DNA from: Lathyrus oleraceus
Lineage: Eukaryota > Streptophyta > Magnoliopsida > Fabales > Fabaceae
Reading direction: 5' to 3'
Length of the DNA stretch: 64,000 nucleotides
NCBI RefSeq assembly: GCF_024323335.1
Contig: NC_066579.1
Location: 354,461,400 to 354,525,399, forward strand
How positions within the stretch are numbered: position 1 is the stretch's first letter; every line of letters begins with the position of its first letter. Position numbers and translations under genes: made by a program. Shown here piece after piece: positions 11,798-24,826 of this stretch. The notes under the pieces are model-generated. The model saw only the letters and a list, made by a program, of their open reading frames with translations. It was not told the origin of the DNA and ran no database searches.

Positions 11798-12692
11798 ATC
11801 ACCTGAACCACAGGGAATTGCAGGGGAAATAATAAGAAAGGGGGCAATCTAGGAATAAACTAGAGAGACACAATTAAGCAAGACTCAACCCAATGAGGAT
11901 ATAACTCAGGGGAGTAATTCCATCTCAATACATAATTAGGGAGGAAACTGAAACAATAATCATCCACGAGGACATAACTCAGTGTGGAATATAGAAGTAC
12001 AAATAGATACTTTATGCCTATGGGGCTGACTCTATTTGGAGAGATCAGACACAAGCATCTGCTTAGGGAAGAATATTCCACCAATAGCAGGAGATAACAA
12101 GCAAAGATATATGGCAAAGGATGCAACATGGATATCTGAATGTTGTGATTATGCATGTATATGCGTGGTTTATGTATGATTAATGCTGACAAACAGACAT
12201 ATCTAACACAAACAGGTCCAAGAATCAATGGACAGACATCCGATATAACATCTCAAAAGAGAAGGTCAGGCCCACATGATAAAATCCAATCTGGTAGGGA
12301 GCATCTAATACCAAGAAGCACCAATCACCGCTGGGGATCAAACAGAGTCGTTGCCAGCGACAAAGACTAATGATAGGGATCAGAGACTACTGTCGGGGAT
12401 TAGCAAAAGATCACAGCTATCAACTGTCGGGGATCTTCCAACAGTTCTTGGGAACATGCAGAGATATTGATAAGATCTGTCATAGAAGAACTCTATTGGG
12501 GATCTTATCAGGGGACGATGTGAAATTCTATGGGGAACAACCACCAAACAGAAACACATCAAATCAAGCACTCTCTTCTAACCGCTGAAGAAACATCTCT
12601 GCTATCGAGAGAAGGAACAAACTGCTCCATTGGGGAAGCTATAGAGTCACCGCCAGGGATTTGCTGCTGAACAAAAGATCTGATGTAGAGGG

Positions 12693-12697
12693 AACTC
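12693..12697. repeat. Target-site duplication, left half (AACTC)
   Basis: Five bases directly left of the Tekay element, repeated at 21189-21193. Confidence 0.93.
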
Positions 12698-14674
12698 TGT
12701 AACACCCTTCTAAATACCCCAAAATATTTAATTAAAATATATAACATATCAAATCAGAGTAATTATGCCCCGAAGGGTGTCACACAATCATTTCACAACA
12801 ATCATCAAATCATCCTGTCATGCTCATTTATTTAATCAAAATAAGACTCTTTTGCATAATTCGCAGCGGTTATAAAACATCGACATTCAAATCATGTACT
12901 ACATTACATGTAAAGTTGAATCGACAACTAAATTAAAACATAGTCAAACATTCCCTCCCGATGTTACATCTACCAGAGCATGACCCACTAAGGACGACAC
13001 TAGACTCCATAGCACTAGCTTCTACTCAACTCACTGCTCGTTACCTGAAAAATAGATGTAAGGGTGAGTTCCTCAATCAATATAATAAGCATTATAGAAC
13101 AACATGTAATGCTAAGTAAATAACACATCAATTCACCCTAATCAGACTACGCACTCAGCAACGGCAATATCCATTCAAACATCATATTCAACAGTAACAT
13201 ATAGCATATGTATAATCTCAACCATACTCAACATCAACAACACAACACACAACACACATATAATACTGGAATACATCCATTCATATTATATGCCATACAT
13301 TCATTATGCAATGAGACTCCACACATGCGGTACCGACTATTCTTGAACATACAGTTCAAGCTCACCGATCAATCCAGATGCGGCTACTAAGCTCACTAGT
13401 CCCACTCATTTGAGATCTAATGACTCACTCACTAATTCCTCACCGTGGGAATTAGCTACAGCCCCAAAGGCTAGACTATGCACACTAATCATCTAGTATG
13501 CAAACATCAGCAACAATTCCATAACAATTCACTCACTAATTCCTCACCGTGGGAATTAGCTACAGCCCCACAGGCTATGCCATGCATGCTAATCATCTAG
13601 CAAATGCAGCATCAACAACATGCATATCATCATACATTATCAATATTTTATCACATAAGCATATCAGATCGTGCCAAACAACAACCACAGTATTAGTACA
13701 CTCTACTAATACCTATACTACTCCAAGCCACGGGAAATGATCACTAATATGTCATACATCAGCTGAATTACAACACTCAGCCTAAACAACTAGAAACTGC
13801 ACAACAACAGCACAGAAAATTCACAATTCTGCCCATACGCGTATTGCCTATGCCCATACGCGTATTGCCCACGCCTGACCAAATCCATACGCGTATTAGC
13901 CATTCCCATACGCGTATACTACGCGTATCACTTCCCCATACGCGTACCACCAGAGACCAAAACACGTTCAAAATTTCATCTTTCTCATCCATACGCGTAT
14001 TGCCTAGTGCCATACGCGTACCAGGCCATCTCATACGCGTATTGCCTAGTGCCATACGCGTATGACCAGAAACCAGAACTCTCAGATCTGCAATGGCTTT
14101 CTCTGCTACGAGATCTATCCAATTTACCCTTCCACAGTCCAAATTTCACACAATATTACACATAACATCTAACACGAATCATCCCCTATTCGATTTCACA
14201 AATCCTAACATCACTACATATAATTTCCACGAATTCCTTCGATTAAAAATCCCAATTTCGCTCATCCAATATTTCACCATTTTCAGCATACATCAATCTA
14301 ATCAGAGGTAAAACAATAGTTTATTACTACCCAGTACATATCATCCCATAATACCCGTTAATCGACGATAAACCCCCCTTACCTGAGTCAATCCGGCAAA
14401 TCCCGTTAGCTTCAAGCTTTTCCTCTTCTCTTGCTCTGCCTCTTTGCCTTTTCTCTTTCAGCCGCTTCTCTTTTCCTTTTTCACGTGAAAACCCTTTTTC
14501 CAAAAATTAGGACTTTTTATTATTCCAACTTATTTTATTCCAACAAAATAATAACCCAATAATTATTATTCCAAAATAATGATAATAATCCAAACTTCCA
14601 ATTATTCAATTAAATTAATAAATAAAATATTAATTTAAATTAAATAATTATCTTATTTTAATTGGGGTGTTACA
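12698..14674 (-). repeat. Tekay 3' LTR, copy B
   Basis: 1977 bp with TG...CA ends. It differs from 19212-21188 near 13069, 13735, 13899 and 14380. Carries the ten-copy ACGCGT array (13837-14061). Confidence 0.97.
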
Positions 14675-14688
14675 ACTCTCCCCCACTA
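14675..14688 (-). other. Polypurine tract, Tekay copy B
   Basis: Purine-rich AGTGGGGGAGAGT on the minus strand, directly next to the 3' LTR. Confidence 0.87.
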
Positions 14689-14716
14689 AAAGAGTTTTCG
14701 TCCTCGAAAACATACC

Positions 14717-17700
14717 TCAAGCGAACAACTCAGGATAAGACTCCTTCATCTGACTCTCAAGTTCCCAAGTCACATTGCCACCTGCTGGTCCTCCCCAAGC
14801 TACCTTCACCAAGGCAATCTCTTTACCCCGCAACTGCTTCAATTCTCGATCCTCGATCCTCATAGGTGACGTTTCCACAGTCAGGTTATCTCTCACCTGT
14901 ACATCATCTATTTGGACTACATGCGACGGATCATGAATGTACCTCCTCAACTGAGACACATGAAAAACCTCATGCAAATTCGCAAGCGATGGCGGTAAAG
15001 CGATACGATAGGCTACCTCTCCTATCCTCTCCAAAATCTGATAAGGACCAATAAATCGAGGTGTCAACTTCTTCGACTTCAAAGCTCGACCAACACCAGT
15101 TATCGGAGTAACACGAAGAAACACATGATCTCCCTCTTGGAACTCAAGTGACTTCCTCCTCTTATCATGATAACTCTTCTGACGACTCTGAGCAATTCTC
15201 ATTTTCTCCTGAATCATCTTAATCTTTTCCGTAGTTTGTTGAACAATCTCTGGTCCAACCACAGCACTCTCACCGGACTCATACCAACATAAAGGTGTCC
15301 GACATCTCCTACCATACAAAGCTTCAAACGGTGCCATACCAATGCTCGAATGAAAACTATTGTTGTAGGTAAACTCAATCAAAGGCAAATAACAATCCCA
15401 AGCACCTCCCTTTTCCAAAACACAAGCTCTCAAAAGATCCTCTAATGACTGAATCGTCCTCTCAGTCTGACCATCAGTCTGTGGATGATATGCAGAACTC
15501 AATCTCAGCTTAGTTCCCAAAGCCTTCTGCAAACCTTCCCAAAACTTCGATGTAAATCTAGGATCTCTGTCCGAAACAATACTAGACGGAATACCATGCA
15601 AACTTACAATCTTCTCAATATACAACTCGGCTAATCTTTCTAACGGATAATCCATTCTGATCGGAATGAAATGAGCCGACTTCGTCAATCTATCAACAAT
15701 TACCCATATAGCCTCAAAATTCTTACTTGTCCTCGGCAAACCCGAAACAAAATCCATACTGATACTATCCCACTTCCACTCTGGAATAGCCAACGGTTGC
15801 ATTAGCCCAGACGGCTTCTGATGCTCAATCTTTGACTTCTGACAAGTCAAACAGGAATAAACAAAACTCGCAATTTCTTTCTTCATTCCCGGCCACCAAA
15901 ATAACTTTTTCAAATCATGATACATCTTCGTAGCTCCAGGATGAATACTCAAACCACTACGATGTCCTTCTTCAAGAATACTCTTCTTAAGTTCGGCAAT
16001 GTCCGGAACACACACCCGATTACCAAATTTCAAAACACCATTCTCATCAACTCTGAATTCACCACCTTGATCTTGATTCACTAGAGTCAACTTGTCAACC
16101 AAAAGCATATCGGATTTCTGACCCTCTCTAATCTCATCCAAAATACCACTTGTTAACTTCAGCATACCCAATTTAACACTATTGTGAGTACTCTCACACA
16201 CCAAACTCAAGTCTCTAAACTGCTCAATTAAATCCAATTCTTTAACCATTAACATAGACATATGTAATGATTTCCGACTCAATGCATCAGCTACTACGTT
16301 TGCTTTACCCGGATGGTAATTCAAACCAAAATCATAATCCTTCAGAAATTCTAACCATCTCCTCTGTCTCATATTTAGCTCTTTCTGATCAAACAAATAC
16401 TTCAAACTTTTATGATCACTGAAAACCTCAAATCTTGATCCGTACAAATAATGCCTCCACAACTTCAGAACAAATACCACAGCTGCCAACTCTAAATCGT
16501 GTGTCCGATAGTTCCTCTCATGAACCCTCAGTTGTCTCGAAGCATAAGCTATAACCTGCTTATTCTGGATCAACACACCACCTAAACCCAACAATGAAGC
16601 ATCACAATAAACCTCGAATAGTTCCGACGAACTCGGTAATATCAGGATAGGAGCACTAGTTAACCTTCTCTTTAACTCCTGGAAACCTTCTTCACATTTT
16701 GAATCCCAAACAAACGCTTGCCCCTTCCTAGTCAACATTGTCAACGGTAACGCCAACTTGGAAAATCCCTCGATGAATTTCCTATAATATCCAGCCAAAC
16801 CAAGAAAACTTCTTATCTCAGAAACTGACTTCGGAGCTTCCCACTTAGATACCGCTTCTATCTTAGAAGGATCCACCGCAACACCACCTCTTGAAATCAC
16901 ATGACCAAGAAAACTCACCTCTTCTAACCAAAATTCACATTTGGATAGTTTAGCAAATAACTTCTTTTCTCGTAGAACTTCTAAAACCACTCTCAAATGC
17001 TCAGCATGCTCTTCTTCAGATTTCGAATACACCAAAATGTCATCAATAAACACCACAACAAACTTATCTAGGTACGGATGGAAAATCCTATTCATATACT
17101 CCATAAATACTCCAGGCGCATTAGTCACACCAAAAGGCATTACAGAATACTCATAATGTCCATACCTTGTTCTAAAAGCAGTCTTCTGAATATCCTCAGT
17201 TTTCACACGTATCTGATGATACCCAGATCTCAAATCTATCTTGCTGAACACACTCGCACCAACCAACTGATCCATCAAATCATCAATCCTCGGCAAAGGA
17301 TACCGATTCTTGATCGTCACTTTATTCAGTTGCCTGTAGTCCACACACAACCTCATAGTACCTTCTTTCTTCTTAACCAATAACACTGGTGCACCCCACG
17401 GTGACACACTCGGACGAATAAATTTCTTATCCAATAAATCTTCCAACTGACTCTTCAGTTCAGCTAACTCAACAGCAGACATACGATATGGAGCCATCGA
17501 TATCGGTCTAGTACCAGGTACCAAATCAATCGAGAACTCAACTTCACGCTCTGGCGGCAATTCATTCACCTCTTCCGGAAACACATCAGGAAAATCACAC
17601 ACCACAGCTAGATCACCAATCACTAGTTTATCTTTAGCTTCCATAGTCGCTAACAGCATAAACAACTCTGCCCCATCTACTACTGCCTCATTCACCTGTC

Positions 17701-19087
17701 TTGCAGATAGGAACAAATTCTTTCCTTCCTCAATCTCAGGAAAAATCACAGTCTTATCAAAACAGTTGATATAGACTCGGTTAAACACCAACCAGTTCAT
17801 ACCCAGAATAACATCAACCTGCACTAGTGGAAGACACACAAGGTCTATCCCAAAGTCTCTACCAAAAATACTCAAGGGACAACTTAGACAAACTGAAGTA
17901 GTAGTCACTGAACCCTTCGCAGGAGTATCAATCACCATACTACCACGCATCTCAGATATCTCTAACTTAAGTTTCACAACACAATCCAAAGATATAAAAG
18001 AATGAGTAGCACCTGTGTCAATAATAGCTACAAGAGGAAAGCCATTAATATAACACGTACCTCGGATCAAACGATCATCTGCAGAAGTCTCAGAACCCGA
18101 TAAAGCAAAGACCTTGCCTCCTGACTGATTCTCTTTCTTCGGCTTAGGACACTGTGGACTGATATGGCCCAACTCTCCACAGTTGAAACAAGTTACAGTC
18201 TTCAACCGACACTCTGCAGCCAAATGACCACCTTTACCACACTTGAAACATTTCATCTCAGCACTGGTACACTCATGAACACGATGTCCAGCCCGACCAC
18301 ATCTGTAACACTTAACAGGAGCACTAGAGTCTCCCCCACTAGGCCTCTTCATCCCACTCTGCCTCTGGAAACCTTTGCCAGCTGCATACGGTTTCCCACG
18401 ATCAATCTGATTCTTACCTTTCCTATCAACCCTTTGCTGATAGCTCTCTGCTCTAGCCTTGGAATCCTGTTCGAAAATCCTGCAACAGTCAACCAAATCA
18501 GAAAACACCCTGATCCGCTGATATCCAATCGCCTGCTTGATCTCGGGACGCAACCCGTTCTCAAACTTCACACATTTGGAAAATTCTCCAGTAGCCTCAC
18601 TATAGGGAGTATAATACTTTGACAGTTCTGTGAACTTAGCAGCATACTTAGTAACAGACCTGTTACCCTGCTTCAATTCCAAAAATTCTATCTCTTTCTT
18701 CCCTCTGACATCCTCTGGAAAGTACTTCCTTAGGAATCTCTCTCTGAACACAGCCCAAGTGATCTCAGCATTCCCAGCAGTTTCCAACTCAGTGCGGGTA
18801 GCAACCCACCAATCATCAGCTTCCTCTGACAGCATATGCGTACCGAACCTGACCTTCTGGTTATCGGCACACTCAGTCACTCTGAAGATTCTCTCGATCT
18901 CCTTCAACCACTTCTGAGCACCATCTGGATCGTATGCTCCCTTGAACATTGGAGGATTATTCTTCTGGAATTCACTCAGTTGACGGGCAGCTCCCATTCC
19001 CACAACATTTGGATTCCCTCCAAGTACTCCAGCTAGCATACCCAGAGCCTCAGCAATTGCAGCATCATCTCTACCTCTTCCAGCCAT
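14717..19087 (-). CDS. Tekay gag-pol polyprotein, copy B (1456 aa)
   Basis: Unbroken polyprotein from the ATG at 19087. The order is gag, three CCHC knuckles, DTG protease, reverse transcriptase (FIDD), RNase H, HHCC and DDE integrase, then chromodomain; residue positions are as in copy A. It carries Ala104 and Glu744 where copy A has Val and Lys. The single-frame layout without a gag stop is usual for Tekay-type chromoviruses, where the gag to pol ratio must be set by processing or degradation and not by frameshifting. With both LTRs, primer site, polypurine tract and target duplication present, this is the only element in the window that could plausibly still move. Whether it is expressed cannot be told from sequence. 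Confidence 0.97.
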   Translation of the reverse strand: MAGRGRDDAAIAEALGMLAGVLGGNPNVVGMGAARQLSEFQKNNPPMFKGAYDPDGAQKWLKEIERIFRVTECADNQKVRFGTHMLSEEADDWWVATRTELETAGNAEITWAVFRERFLRKYFPEDVRGKKEIEFLELKQGNRSVTKYAAKFTELSKYYTPYSEATGEFSKCVKFENGLRPEIKQAIGYQRIRVFSDLVDCCRIFEQDSKARAESYQQRVDRKGKNQIDRGKPYAAGKGFQRQSGMKRPSGGDSSAPVKCYRCGRAGHRVHECTSAEMKCFKCGKGGHLAAECRLKTVTCFNCGELGHISPQCPKPKKENQSGGKVFALSGSETSADDRLIRGTCYINGFPLVAIIDTGATHSFISLDCVVKLKLEISEMRGSMVIDTPAKGSVTTTSVCLSCPLSIFGRDFGIDLVCLPLVQVDVILGMNWLVFNRVYINCFDKTVIFPEIEEGKNLFLSARQVNEAVVDGAELFMLLATMEAKDKLVIGDLAVVCDFPDVFPEEVNELPPEREVEFSIDLVPGTRPISMAPYRMSAVELAELKSQLEDLLDKKFIRPSVSPWGAPVLLVKKKEGTMRLCVDYRQLNKVTIKNRYPLPRIDDLMDQLVGASVFSKIDLRSGYHQIRVKTEDIQKTAFRTRYGHYEYSVMPFGVTNAPGVFMEYMNRIFHPYLDKFVVVFIDDILVYSKSEEEHAEHLRVVLEVLREKKLFAKLSKCEFWLEEVSFLGHVISRGGVAVDPSKIEAVSKWEAPKSVSEIRSFLGLAGYYRKFIEGFSKLALPLTMLTRKGQAFVWDSKCEEGFQELKRRLTSAPILILPSSSELFEVYCDASLLGLGGVLIQNKQVIAYASRQLRVHERNYRTHDLELAAVVFVLKLWRHYLYGSRFEVFSDHKSLKYLFDQKELNMRQRRWLEFLKDYDFGLNYHPGKANVVADALSRKSLHMSMLMVKELDLIEQFRDLSLVCESTHNSVKLGMLKLTSGILDEIREGQKSDMLLVDKLTLVNQDQGGEFRVDENGVLKFGNRVCVPDIAELKKSILEEGHRSGLSIHPGATKMYHDLKKLFWWPGMKKEIASFVYSCLTCQKSKIEHQKPSGLMQPLAIPEWKWDSISMDFVSGLPRTSKNFEAIWVIVDRLTKSAHFIPIRMDYPLERLAELYIEKIVSLHGIPSSIVSDRDPRFTSKFWEGLQKALGTKLRLSSAYHPQTDGQTERTIQSLEDLLRACVLEKGGAWDCYLPLIEFTYNNSFHSSIGMAPFEALYGRRCRTPLCWYESGESAVVGPEIVQQTTEKIKMIQEKMRIAQSRQKSYHDKRRKSLEFQEGDHVFLRVTPITGVGRALKSKKLTPRFIGPYQILERIGEVAYRIALPPSLANLHEVFHVSQLRRYIHDPSHVVQIDDVQVRDNLTVETSPMRIEDRELKQLRGKEIALVKVAWGGPAGGNVTWELESQMKESYPELFA

Positions 19088-19195
19088 CTCTATTCTGAAA
19101 CCCAAACAACTAAAACAATGAGTACTGATAGGGTTACACAACACCTATACCGTACAGGGGAAACAGAATAATTACGACTCGACTCGACCGACTAT

Positions 19196-19207
19196 GCTCT
19201 GATACCA
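19196..19207 (-). other. Primer-binding site, initiator tRNA-Met (Tekay copy B)
   Basis: TGGTATCAGAGC on the minus strand, 4 nt inside the 5' LTR. Confidence 0.95.
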
Positions 19208-19211
19208 CTAA

Positions 19212-21188
19212 TGTAACACCCTTCTAAATACCCCAAAATATTTAATTAAAATATATAACATATCAAATCAGAGTAATTATGCCCCGAAGGGTGTCACACA
19301 ATCATTTCACAACAATCATCAAATCATCCTGTCATGCTCATTTATTTAATCAAAATAAGACTCTTTTGCATAATTCGCAGCGGTTATAAAACATCGACAT
19401 TCAAATCATGTACTACATTACATGTAAAGTTGAATCGACAACTAAATTAAAACATAGTCAAACATTCCCTCCCGATGTTACATCTACCAGAGCATGACCC
19501 ACTAAGGACGACACTAGACTCCATAGCACTAGCTTCTACTCAACTCACTGCTCGTTACCTGAAAAATAGATGTAAGGGTGAGATCCTCAATCAATATAAT
19601 AAGCATTATAGAACAACATGTAATGCTAAGTAAATAACACATCAATTCACCCTAATCAGACTACGCACTCAGCAACGGCAATATCCATTCAAACATCATA
19701 TTCAACAGTAACATATAGCATATGTATAATCTCAACCATACTCAACATCAACAACACAACACACAACACACATATAATACTGGAATACATCCATTCATAT
19801 TATATGCCATACATTCATTATGCAATGAGACTCCACACATGCGGTACCGACTATTCTTGAACATACAGTTCAAGCTCACCGATCAATCCAGATGCGGCTA
19901 CTAAGCTCACTAGTCCCACTCATTTGAGATCTAATGACTCACTCACTAATTCCTCACCGTGGGAATTAGCTACAGCCCCAAAGGCTAGACTATGCACACT
20001 AATCATCTAGTATGCAAACATCAGCAACAATTCCATAACAATTCACTCACTAATTCCTCACCGTGGGAATTAGCTACAGCCCCACAGGCTATGCCATGCA
20101 TGCTAATCATCTAGCAAATGCAGCATCAACAACATGCATATCATCATACATTATCAATATTTTATCACATAAGCATATCAGATCGTGCCAAACAACAACC
20201 ACAGTATTAGTACACTCTACTAATACCTATACTACTCCAAGCCACGGGAAATGATCCCTAATATGTCATACATCAGCTGAATTACAACACTCAGCCTAAA
20301 CAACTAGAAACTGCACAACAACAGCACAGAAAATTCACAATTCTGCCCATACGCGTATTGCCTATGCCCATACGCGTATTGCCCACGCCTGACCAAATCC
20401 ATACGCGTATTGGCCATTCCCATACGCGTATACTACGCGTATCACTTCCCCATACGCGTACCACCAGAGACCAAAACACGTTCAAAATTTCATCTTTCTC
20501 ATCCATACGCGTATTGCCTAGTGCCATACGCGTACCAGGCCATCTCATACGCGTATTGCCTAGTGCCATACGCGTATGACCAGAAACCAGAACTCTCAGA
20601 TCTGCAATGGCTTTCTCTGCTACGAGATCTATCCAATTTACCCTTCCACAGTCCAAATTTCACACAATATTACACATAACATCTAACACGAATCATCCCC
20701 TATTCGATTTCACAAATCCTAACATCACTACATATAATTTCCACGAATTCCTTCGATTAAAAATCCCAATTTCGCTCATCCAATATTTCACCATTTTCAG
20801 CATACATCAATCTAATCAGAGGTAAAACAATAGTTTATTACTACCCAGTACATATCATCCCATAATACCCGTTAATCGACGATAAACCCCCCTTACTTGA
20901 GTCAATCCGGCAAATCCCGTTAGCTTCAAGCTTTTCCTCTTCTCTTGCTCTGCCTCTTTGCCTTTTCTCTTTCAGCCGCTTCTCTTTTCCTTTTTCACGT
21001 GAAAACCCTTTTTCCAAAAATTAGGACTTTTTATTATTCCAACTTATTTTATTCCAACAAAATAATAACCCAATAATTATTATTCCAAAATAATGATAAT
21101 AATCCAAACTTCCAATTATTCAATTAAATTAATAAATAAAATATTAATTTAAATTAAATAATTATCTTATTTTAATTGGGGTGTTACA
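19212..21188 (-). repeat. Tekay 5' LTR, copy B
   Basis: 1977 bp; the only full 5' LTR of this family in the window and the likely promoter of copy B. ACGCGT array at 20351-20575. The AT-rich end near 21060-21188 is the start of U3. Confidence 0.97.
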
Positions 21189-21193
21189 AACTC
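21189..21193. repeat. Target-site duplication, right half (AACTC)
   Basis: Matches 12693-12697 and marks precise integrase-mediated insertion into Ogre-1. Confidence 0.93.
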
Positions 21194-22347
21194 TATCGGG
21201 GAGCTCAACATGGACATGATTCATCGTAGAAGAAACTCTACTGGGGAACTTATCAGGGAAATGATATGAAGCTCTGCGGGGAACAACCACCAAACAGAAG
21301 TTTCAACAATCAAAACACTTCCTTTCATCTGCCGGAGAGACATCTCTGCCAAGGAGAGAGAACCAATGCTCAGTTGGGGAAGGATACAACATCTTCACCA
21401 CCAATCCTGCTAGGAGGACACTTTCCAATAAGGAGGGGAATACAAATTACTAGGCTCTGATCAGGAAACTCCACTGGGGAAAGACTGTTGGTGATCATAC
21501 TGGGGATAACCTGTAGGTGACCCAACTGGGGGAAGTCTAATGTGAGAAAACCTACTGAGGATGAGTGGTAAGCAAACTTACTGGGGAGAGACTGCAAGCC
21601 AACCTGCTGAGAGTTTCCACTCATGCTGGGAATTCCTGCACACTCTGCGGGAGATTTCCATTTATGCCGAGGGAAAGACCCACTTCCTCGAAAATAGATA
21701 GCATATCAACTTTTATCAATCTATAAGGGATTTTAGGTCAGTCCACTCAAGGGATGACAACCATATAATTGATAAAACACAAATGCTATACTTAGACTCT
21801 CTGGGGATCTGAGGATGGAGGTAGAGGTATACACATCAAGGCCAAAGCTCCAGACTCCCGGGGGACTTGATGATGGATCGCCTTTCTCTGTGCTCGCTGA
21901 GGATACAACCTGAAAGATGATGAAGAGAAAACAAATATGCTAGGAATGTGAACAAATGTCTTACCCTTTTAGAAATCGTACTATCCTTGGGAGAGCACTA
22001 AAGACGTTCAATATATCCTTTAAATTATTGTGAATGTCCACTTTGTTTAAACACAGTTTTACAAAAACTTTATTTGTTTAAAACAATGATATTTATCAAT
22101 TAAAACATGCAAACATTTGTTAAACAGAAACAAATAAGAGTGAAAAGAATTGGATAAAGGCTCAAATTTATTTGATAGAATGGTAGTCCGCAAATGGTGA
22201 GACTCCATGGATCATTACAAAATTTGAAATTGGTGATATATATTGGAAAAAGGGCTACATTGAACATAATGACCATTTCTCCACCAACTCTGGATCCAAT
22301 GTATTTGAAGCTTCAGTTGACGATGAATGAGCGAGAATCTTTGACAG
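21194..22347 (-). mobile_element. Ogre-1 3' region between the Tekay and Ogre-2 insertions
   Basis: Non-coding. About 21222-21440 is a diverged copy of 12483-12697, so a tandem duplication with a period near 245 bp existed before Tekay inserted. GGGGA-type motifs continue to about 21870. The last ~300 bp resemble the transition toward pol in the other Ogre elements. No supported gene. Confidence 0.7.
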
Positions 22348-22352
22348 ATGAC
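22348..22352. repeat. Target-site duplication of Ogre-2, left half (ATGAC)
   Basis: Repeated at 60695-60699 directly after the right LTR of Ogre-2. Confidence 0.92.
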
Positions 22353-22684
22353 TGTCGCAACCTAAATGCGAAAAAGAGACAACCGGCGAAAAAAAGGGAA
22401 ATGACAGGAGAGTCGCCACCGTGCGTTATTTATTCCAAAGGAGGGAAAGGAAACGCTCAAAGTAAACCTGGAAAAAGGGAAAGGAAAAGACAAGGTCTCG
22501 CAACCAAATCTTGGGTTCAGGAGCCGATTATGAGAAGGGAAGGTATTAGCACCCCTACGCATCCGTAGTACTCTACGGGATCCACTTTTGTTGTTCTTGT
22601 CTAAAGGGTGTGGGTTTATCTAATGTACTATTTACTAAAAAGGGGTCAAAAGAAGATGACTCGCACGGATGTCGCATCCACTGC

Positions 22685-22830
22685 ATAAGTATCTCATCTG
22701 AATATGAGAATCAGAGTCTTCGTAGCTCGGCTACCTATGGGTTAAGGGGAAGTGTGCTCGCTAAGACATCGCGTCTTATTCCTACGTATCTCATCCGGAA
22801 TGAGAATCAGAGCAAAACGTAGTTCGGAGA
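22685..22830. repeat. Leader hairpin modules in the Ogre-2 LTR
   Basis: Module a has inner stem TCTCAT/ATGAGA (22692-22709), then ATCAGAG and a CGTAG arm. Module b has outer stem CTACGT/ACGTAG (22782-22787, 22817-22822) enclosing TCTCAT/ATGAGA (22789-22805), again followed by ATCAGAG. These lie near the end of the LTR in transcription, so they should be in the RNA leader. The right LTR has the same at about 58562-58710. Confidence 0.75.
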
Positions 22831-23921
22831 ACTACGGGGTAAGGGTTGTGTTTTGGGCGAACGACGTTACTACGCAATCTACCGGATGCTCGACCTTTGG
22901 AGACTTACTCGCCTGTAGTAAAAGGAGTAAACGTGTTCTTAGGAGAAGAAAAGTCAATGAGTTAGGGTGTTTTAGGGATGCTCACGCAAAAAGGCAGTCC
23001 TAGACGAAGGAACCGCGCTACCTTAATTGACATGGAAACGGGAGACTATACGAAGCCTAGCAACCCTATGGGGAGACGATCACACCATACAAAACAAACA
23101 TGCATAAAGTAAACACGCCAACAAGGGGGCTCAAACATACAGGGGTAGGGCTTTAGTCAAGAGGGGTCATATCAACCTCGACAAACAAGCCATGGAATAG
23201 GTAATCAAACGGGCTCTTAACCACTGACATTGACCGTCAGGGTGAGTAGATCAAAAGGGTAATGAGGATAAGACCGCATAGCTCTTAACCCTGGACAGGG
23301 TGAGCTCATGACATAAAGTGGGGATTCAGGAAGGTGGAACCCTCTCCACTGACTGACCGGACAAAAGATCTTGGGCTTTTGTTCTGAAGCATCGACACGT
23401 AGTGCATGCATAAAGAACGACACACCGAATAACGGGGGATTGACTACTAATCCCTTTTACCCGTCAATTGCCTCTTCAAGGAGGTCTTCAACACTGGTGC
23501 CTCTTTTTGGAGGTCTTTAGGCACAAAAATAAACACACAAAAACAATTGCCTCCTATCGAGGTCTTCTAGCTAAGAAAGCGGTAAAATGCCGGAAAAATA
23601 AAGAGATTGAGAGATCTACCGCACAGATACGAATCCGAAGTAAAAGAAACTAAAGAAATAAGAAACCCAAAGATCTCTCAAGCTGGCACCATCAAAGAAA
23701 GCGAGTCAGTACAGGTAATCGGAATAAACCTCCAGGTGGTATCCCACAAATAAAGTGGAAAACCAAGCAAGTCATCTCTTCTAAAGTCGTGTGAGCCCTC
23801 ACAAAAACTCAACAAACAGGTTAGAGTAACATGATGGAATCAGGAGAAAACAATTCCATGACGAACACAAAACAGATTAGAGCAAACAGAAAAAGGTCAA
23901 ATACTCTCACGCTCGCTACTG

Positions 23922-24549
23922 CTTCGCTTAGCGAAGGCTTAACGAAGCTTCGCTGCAGGCTCGCCTAGCGAGGGTGCTAGCGAACGCCTGCGGGTTCTGG
24001 GTTCTTCATGGATAAAAACACGATCTCAGAAACCCCAAACCCTGTGGTCTCCACTTCAGAAATTAAGTGATTAAACATTCAAAGTATTGTTTATACATTC
24101 ATGTATATCTAAACCCGTGGGCAAAACCTAACGATACCTCATACATTCAGAGAATTCAAATTGAAAGCATAGAGTAATGGGAATAAGGGCAAACCTGATT
24201 AGAGGTCTCGATTAAGATCGAATGGCACGGCTGGGTTTGCAAAGCAATGTTATGGTTTGCGTGAGACGGAGGTGAAAAAGTGTGTGAGTCAGGGTGAACT
24301 TTTCAGAGCTGTCTGGAGGCTGCTCTGAATTCTGTTAGCTTTTCTCTTCTGCCAGGGTCAATAGGAATAGAATAGGGTTTGGCTAAATGAAATTCTGAAT
24401 TTATAACCTGATTTCGTGGCTTGGTGGGGTCAAATGAGGGCAACTTAGGCCCATGACTTTCGGTTACATTCTGAAAACGTGTGCGTTTCGCTTAGCGAGC
24501 ATGACAGTTCAAGGTTCGCTAGGCGAACCATTCTGCTCGCCTAGCGAGC
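23922..24549. repeat. CTCGC-type three-base-loop hairpins in the Ogre-2 LTR
   Basis: Perfect stems with a 3-nt loop: CTTCGC/GCGAAG (23922-23936), CTCGC/GCGAG (23960-23972), GGTTCGC/GCGAACC (24513-24529) and GCTCGC/GCGAGC (24535-24549). The outer stem bases change in pairs. Related hairpins are in the right LTR near 59797-59840 and 60355-60435. Confidence 0.75.
24399..24405 (-). promoter_or_regulatory. TATA-like box of the Ogre-2 3' LTR
   Basis: TATAAAT on the minus strand, about 405 nt into the LTR in element orientation, conserved in the other LTR. The position is plausible for the U3/R border; no transcript evidence. Confidence 0.4.
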
Positions 24550-24809
24550 ATGACAGCTCAGGAACGGATTCCTACTCCTTTAGGATTAGCATTTGGAATG
24601 ATGAATAGACCCCATTTGAACCTGTTGGAAGTAACTCAAGTCTTTCCCTTGTGTTGACTGATCACCCGGATATAACCTACAATGTGTCTTGTATGATGTT
24701 CAGGCTTTTAGGATATGATTCTGATTGACATGATGAAATGCAATATGAAATGTTAAATGACCTAAGAAATGAATGCATGAATGAGGAGGGCAAATTTTGG
24801 GGTGTTACA

Positions 24810-24826
24810 GCTGCCCCTATTCAATC
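24810..24826 (-). other. Polypurine tract, Ogre-2
   Basis: GAATAGGGGCAGC on the minus strand directly precedes the 3' LTR. Identical to the tract of Ogre-3 at 41029-41045. Confidence 0.85.

Larger units (their letters stand above)
10459..12697 (-). mobile_element. Ogre-1 3' region, copy B
   Basis: Duplicate of 593-2831. It holds the hairpin array (10937-11797), the long hairpin (11353-11401) and GGGGA-type motifs up to the Tekay insertion. No supported gene. Confidence 0.75.
9652..19517. repeat. 9866-bp tandem segmental duplication, copy B
   Basis: Positions 1-9651 equal 9867-19517 at a constant offset of 9866. I saw about eight substitutions (near 233, 420, 2247, 3869, 5682, 6992, 8911 and 9036) and no indel. 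One edge is inside the Ogre-1 LTR, the other inside the Tekay 5' LTR (9651 and 19517), so the event is later than the Tekay insertion. An assembly artefact or collapsed haplotypes are possible alternatives. Confidence 0.93.
12698..21188 (-). mobile_element. Complete Tekay-type chromovirus, copy B (8491 bp)
   Basis: Two 1977-bp LTRs (12698-14674 and 19212-21188), polypurine tract, one gag-pol frame, an initiator-Met primer site and a perfect 5-bp target-site duplication AACTC (12693-12697 and 21189-21193). The LTRs differ at about four of 1977 positions; one of these (near 13735) arose after the duplication, since copy A keeps the other state. The insertion is therefore recent, and the element looks structurally competent. 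Confidence 0.97.
22353..24809 (-). repeat. Ogre-2 3' LTR (2457 bp)
   Basis: Starts TGTCGCAACC and ends GGTGTTACA on the plus strand. Contains hairpin modules (22685-22830), two groups of CTCGC/GCGAG hairpins (23922-23972, 24490-24549) and a TATA-like box. Confidence 0.95.

Noticed and set aside
22194..22822. Possible host gene between the Tekay and Ogre-2 LTRs
   Set aside because: The short frames cross the Ogre-1/Ogre-2 boundary at 22353 and have no recognisable domain; part recurs in the other Ogre-2 LTR.
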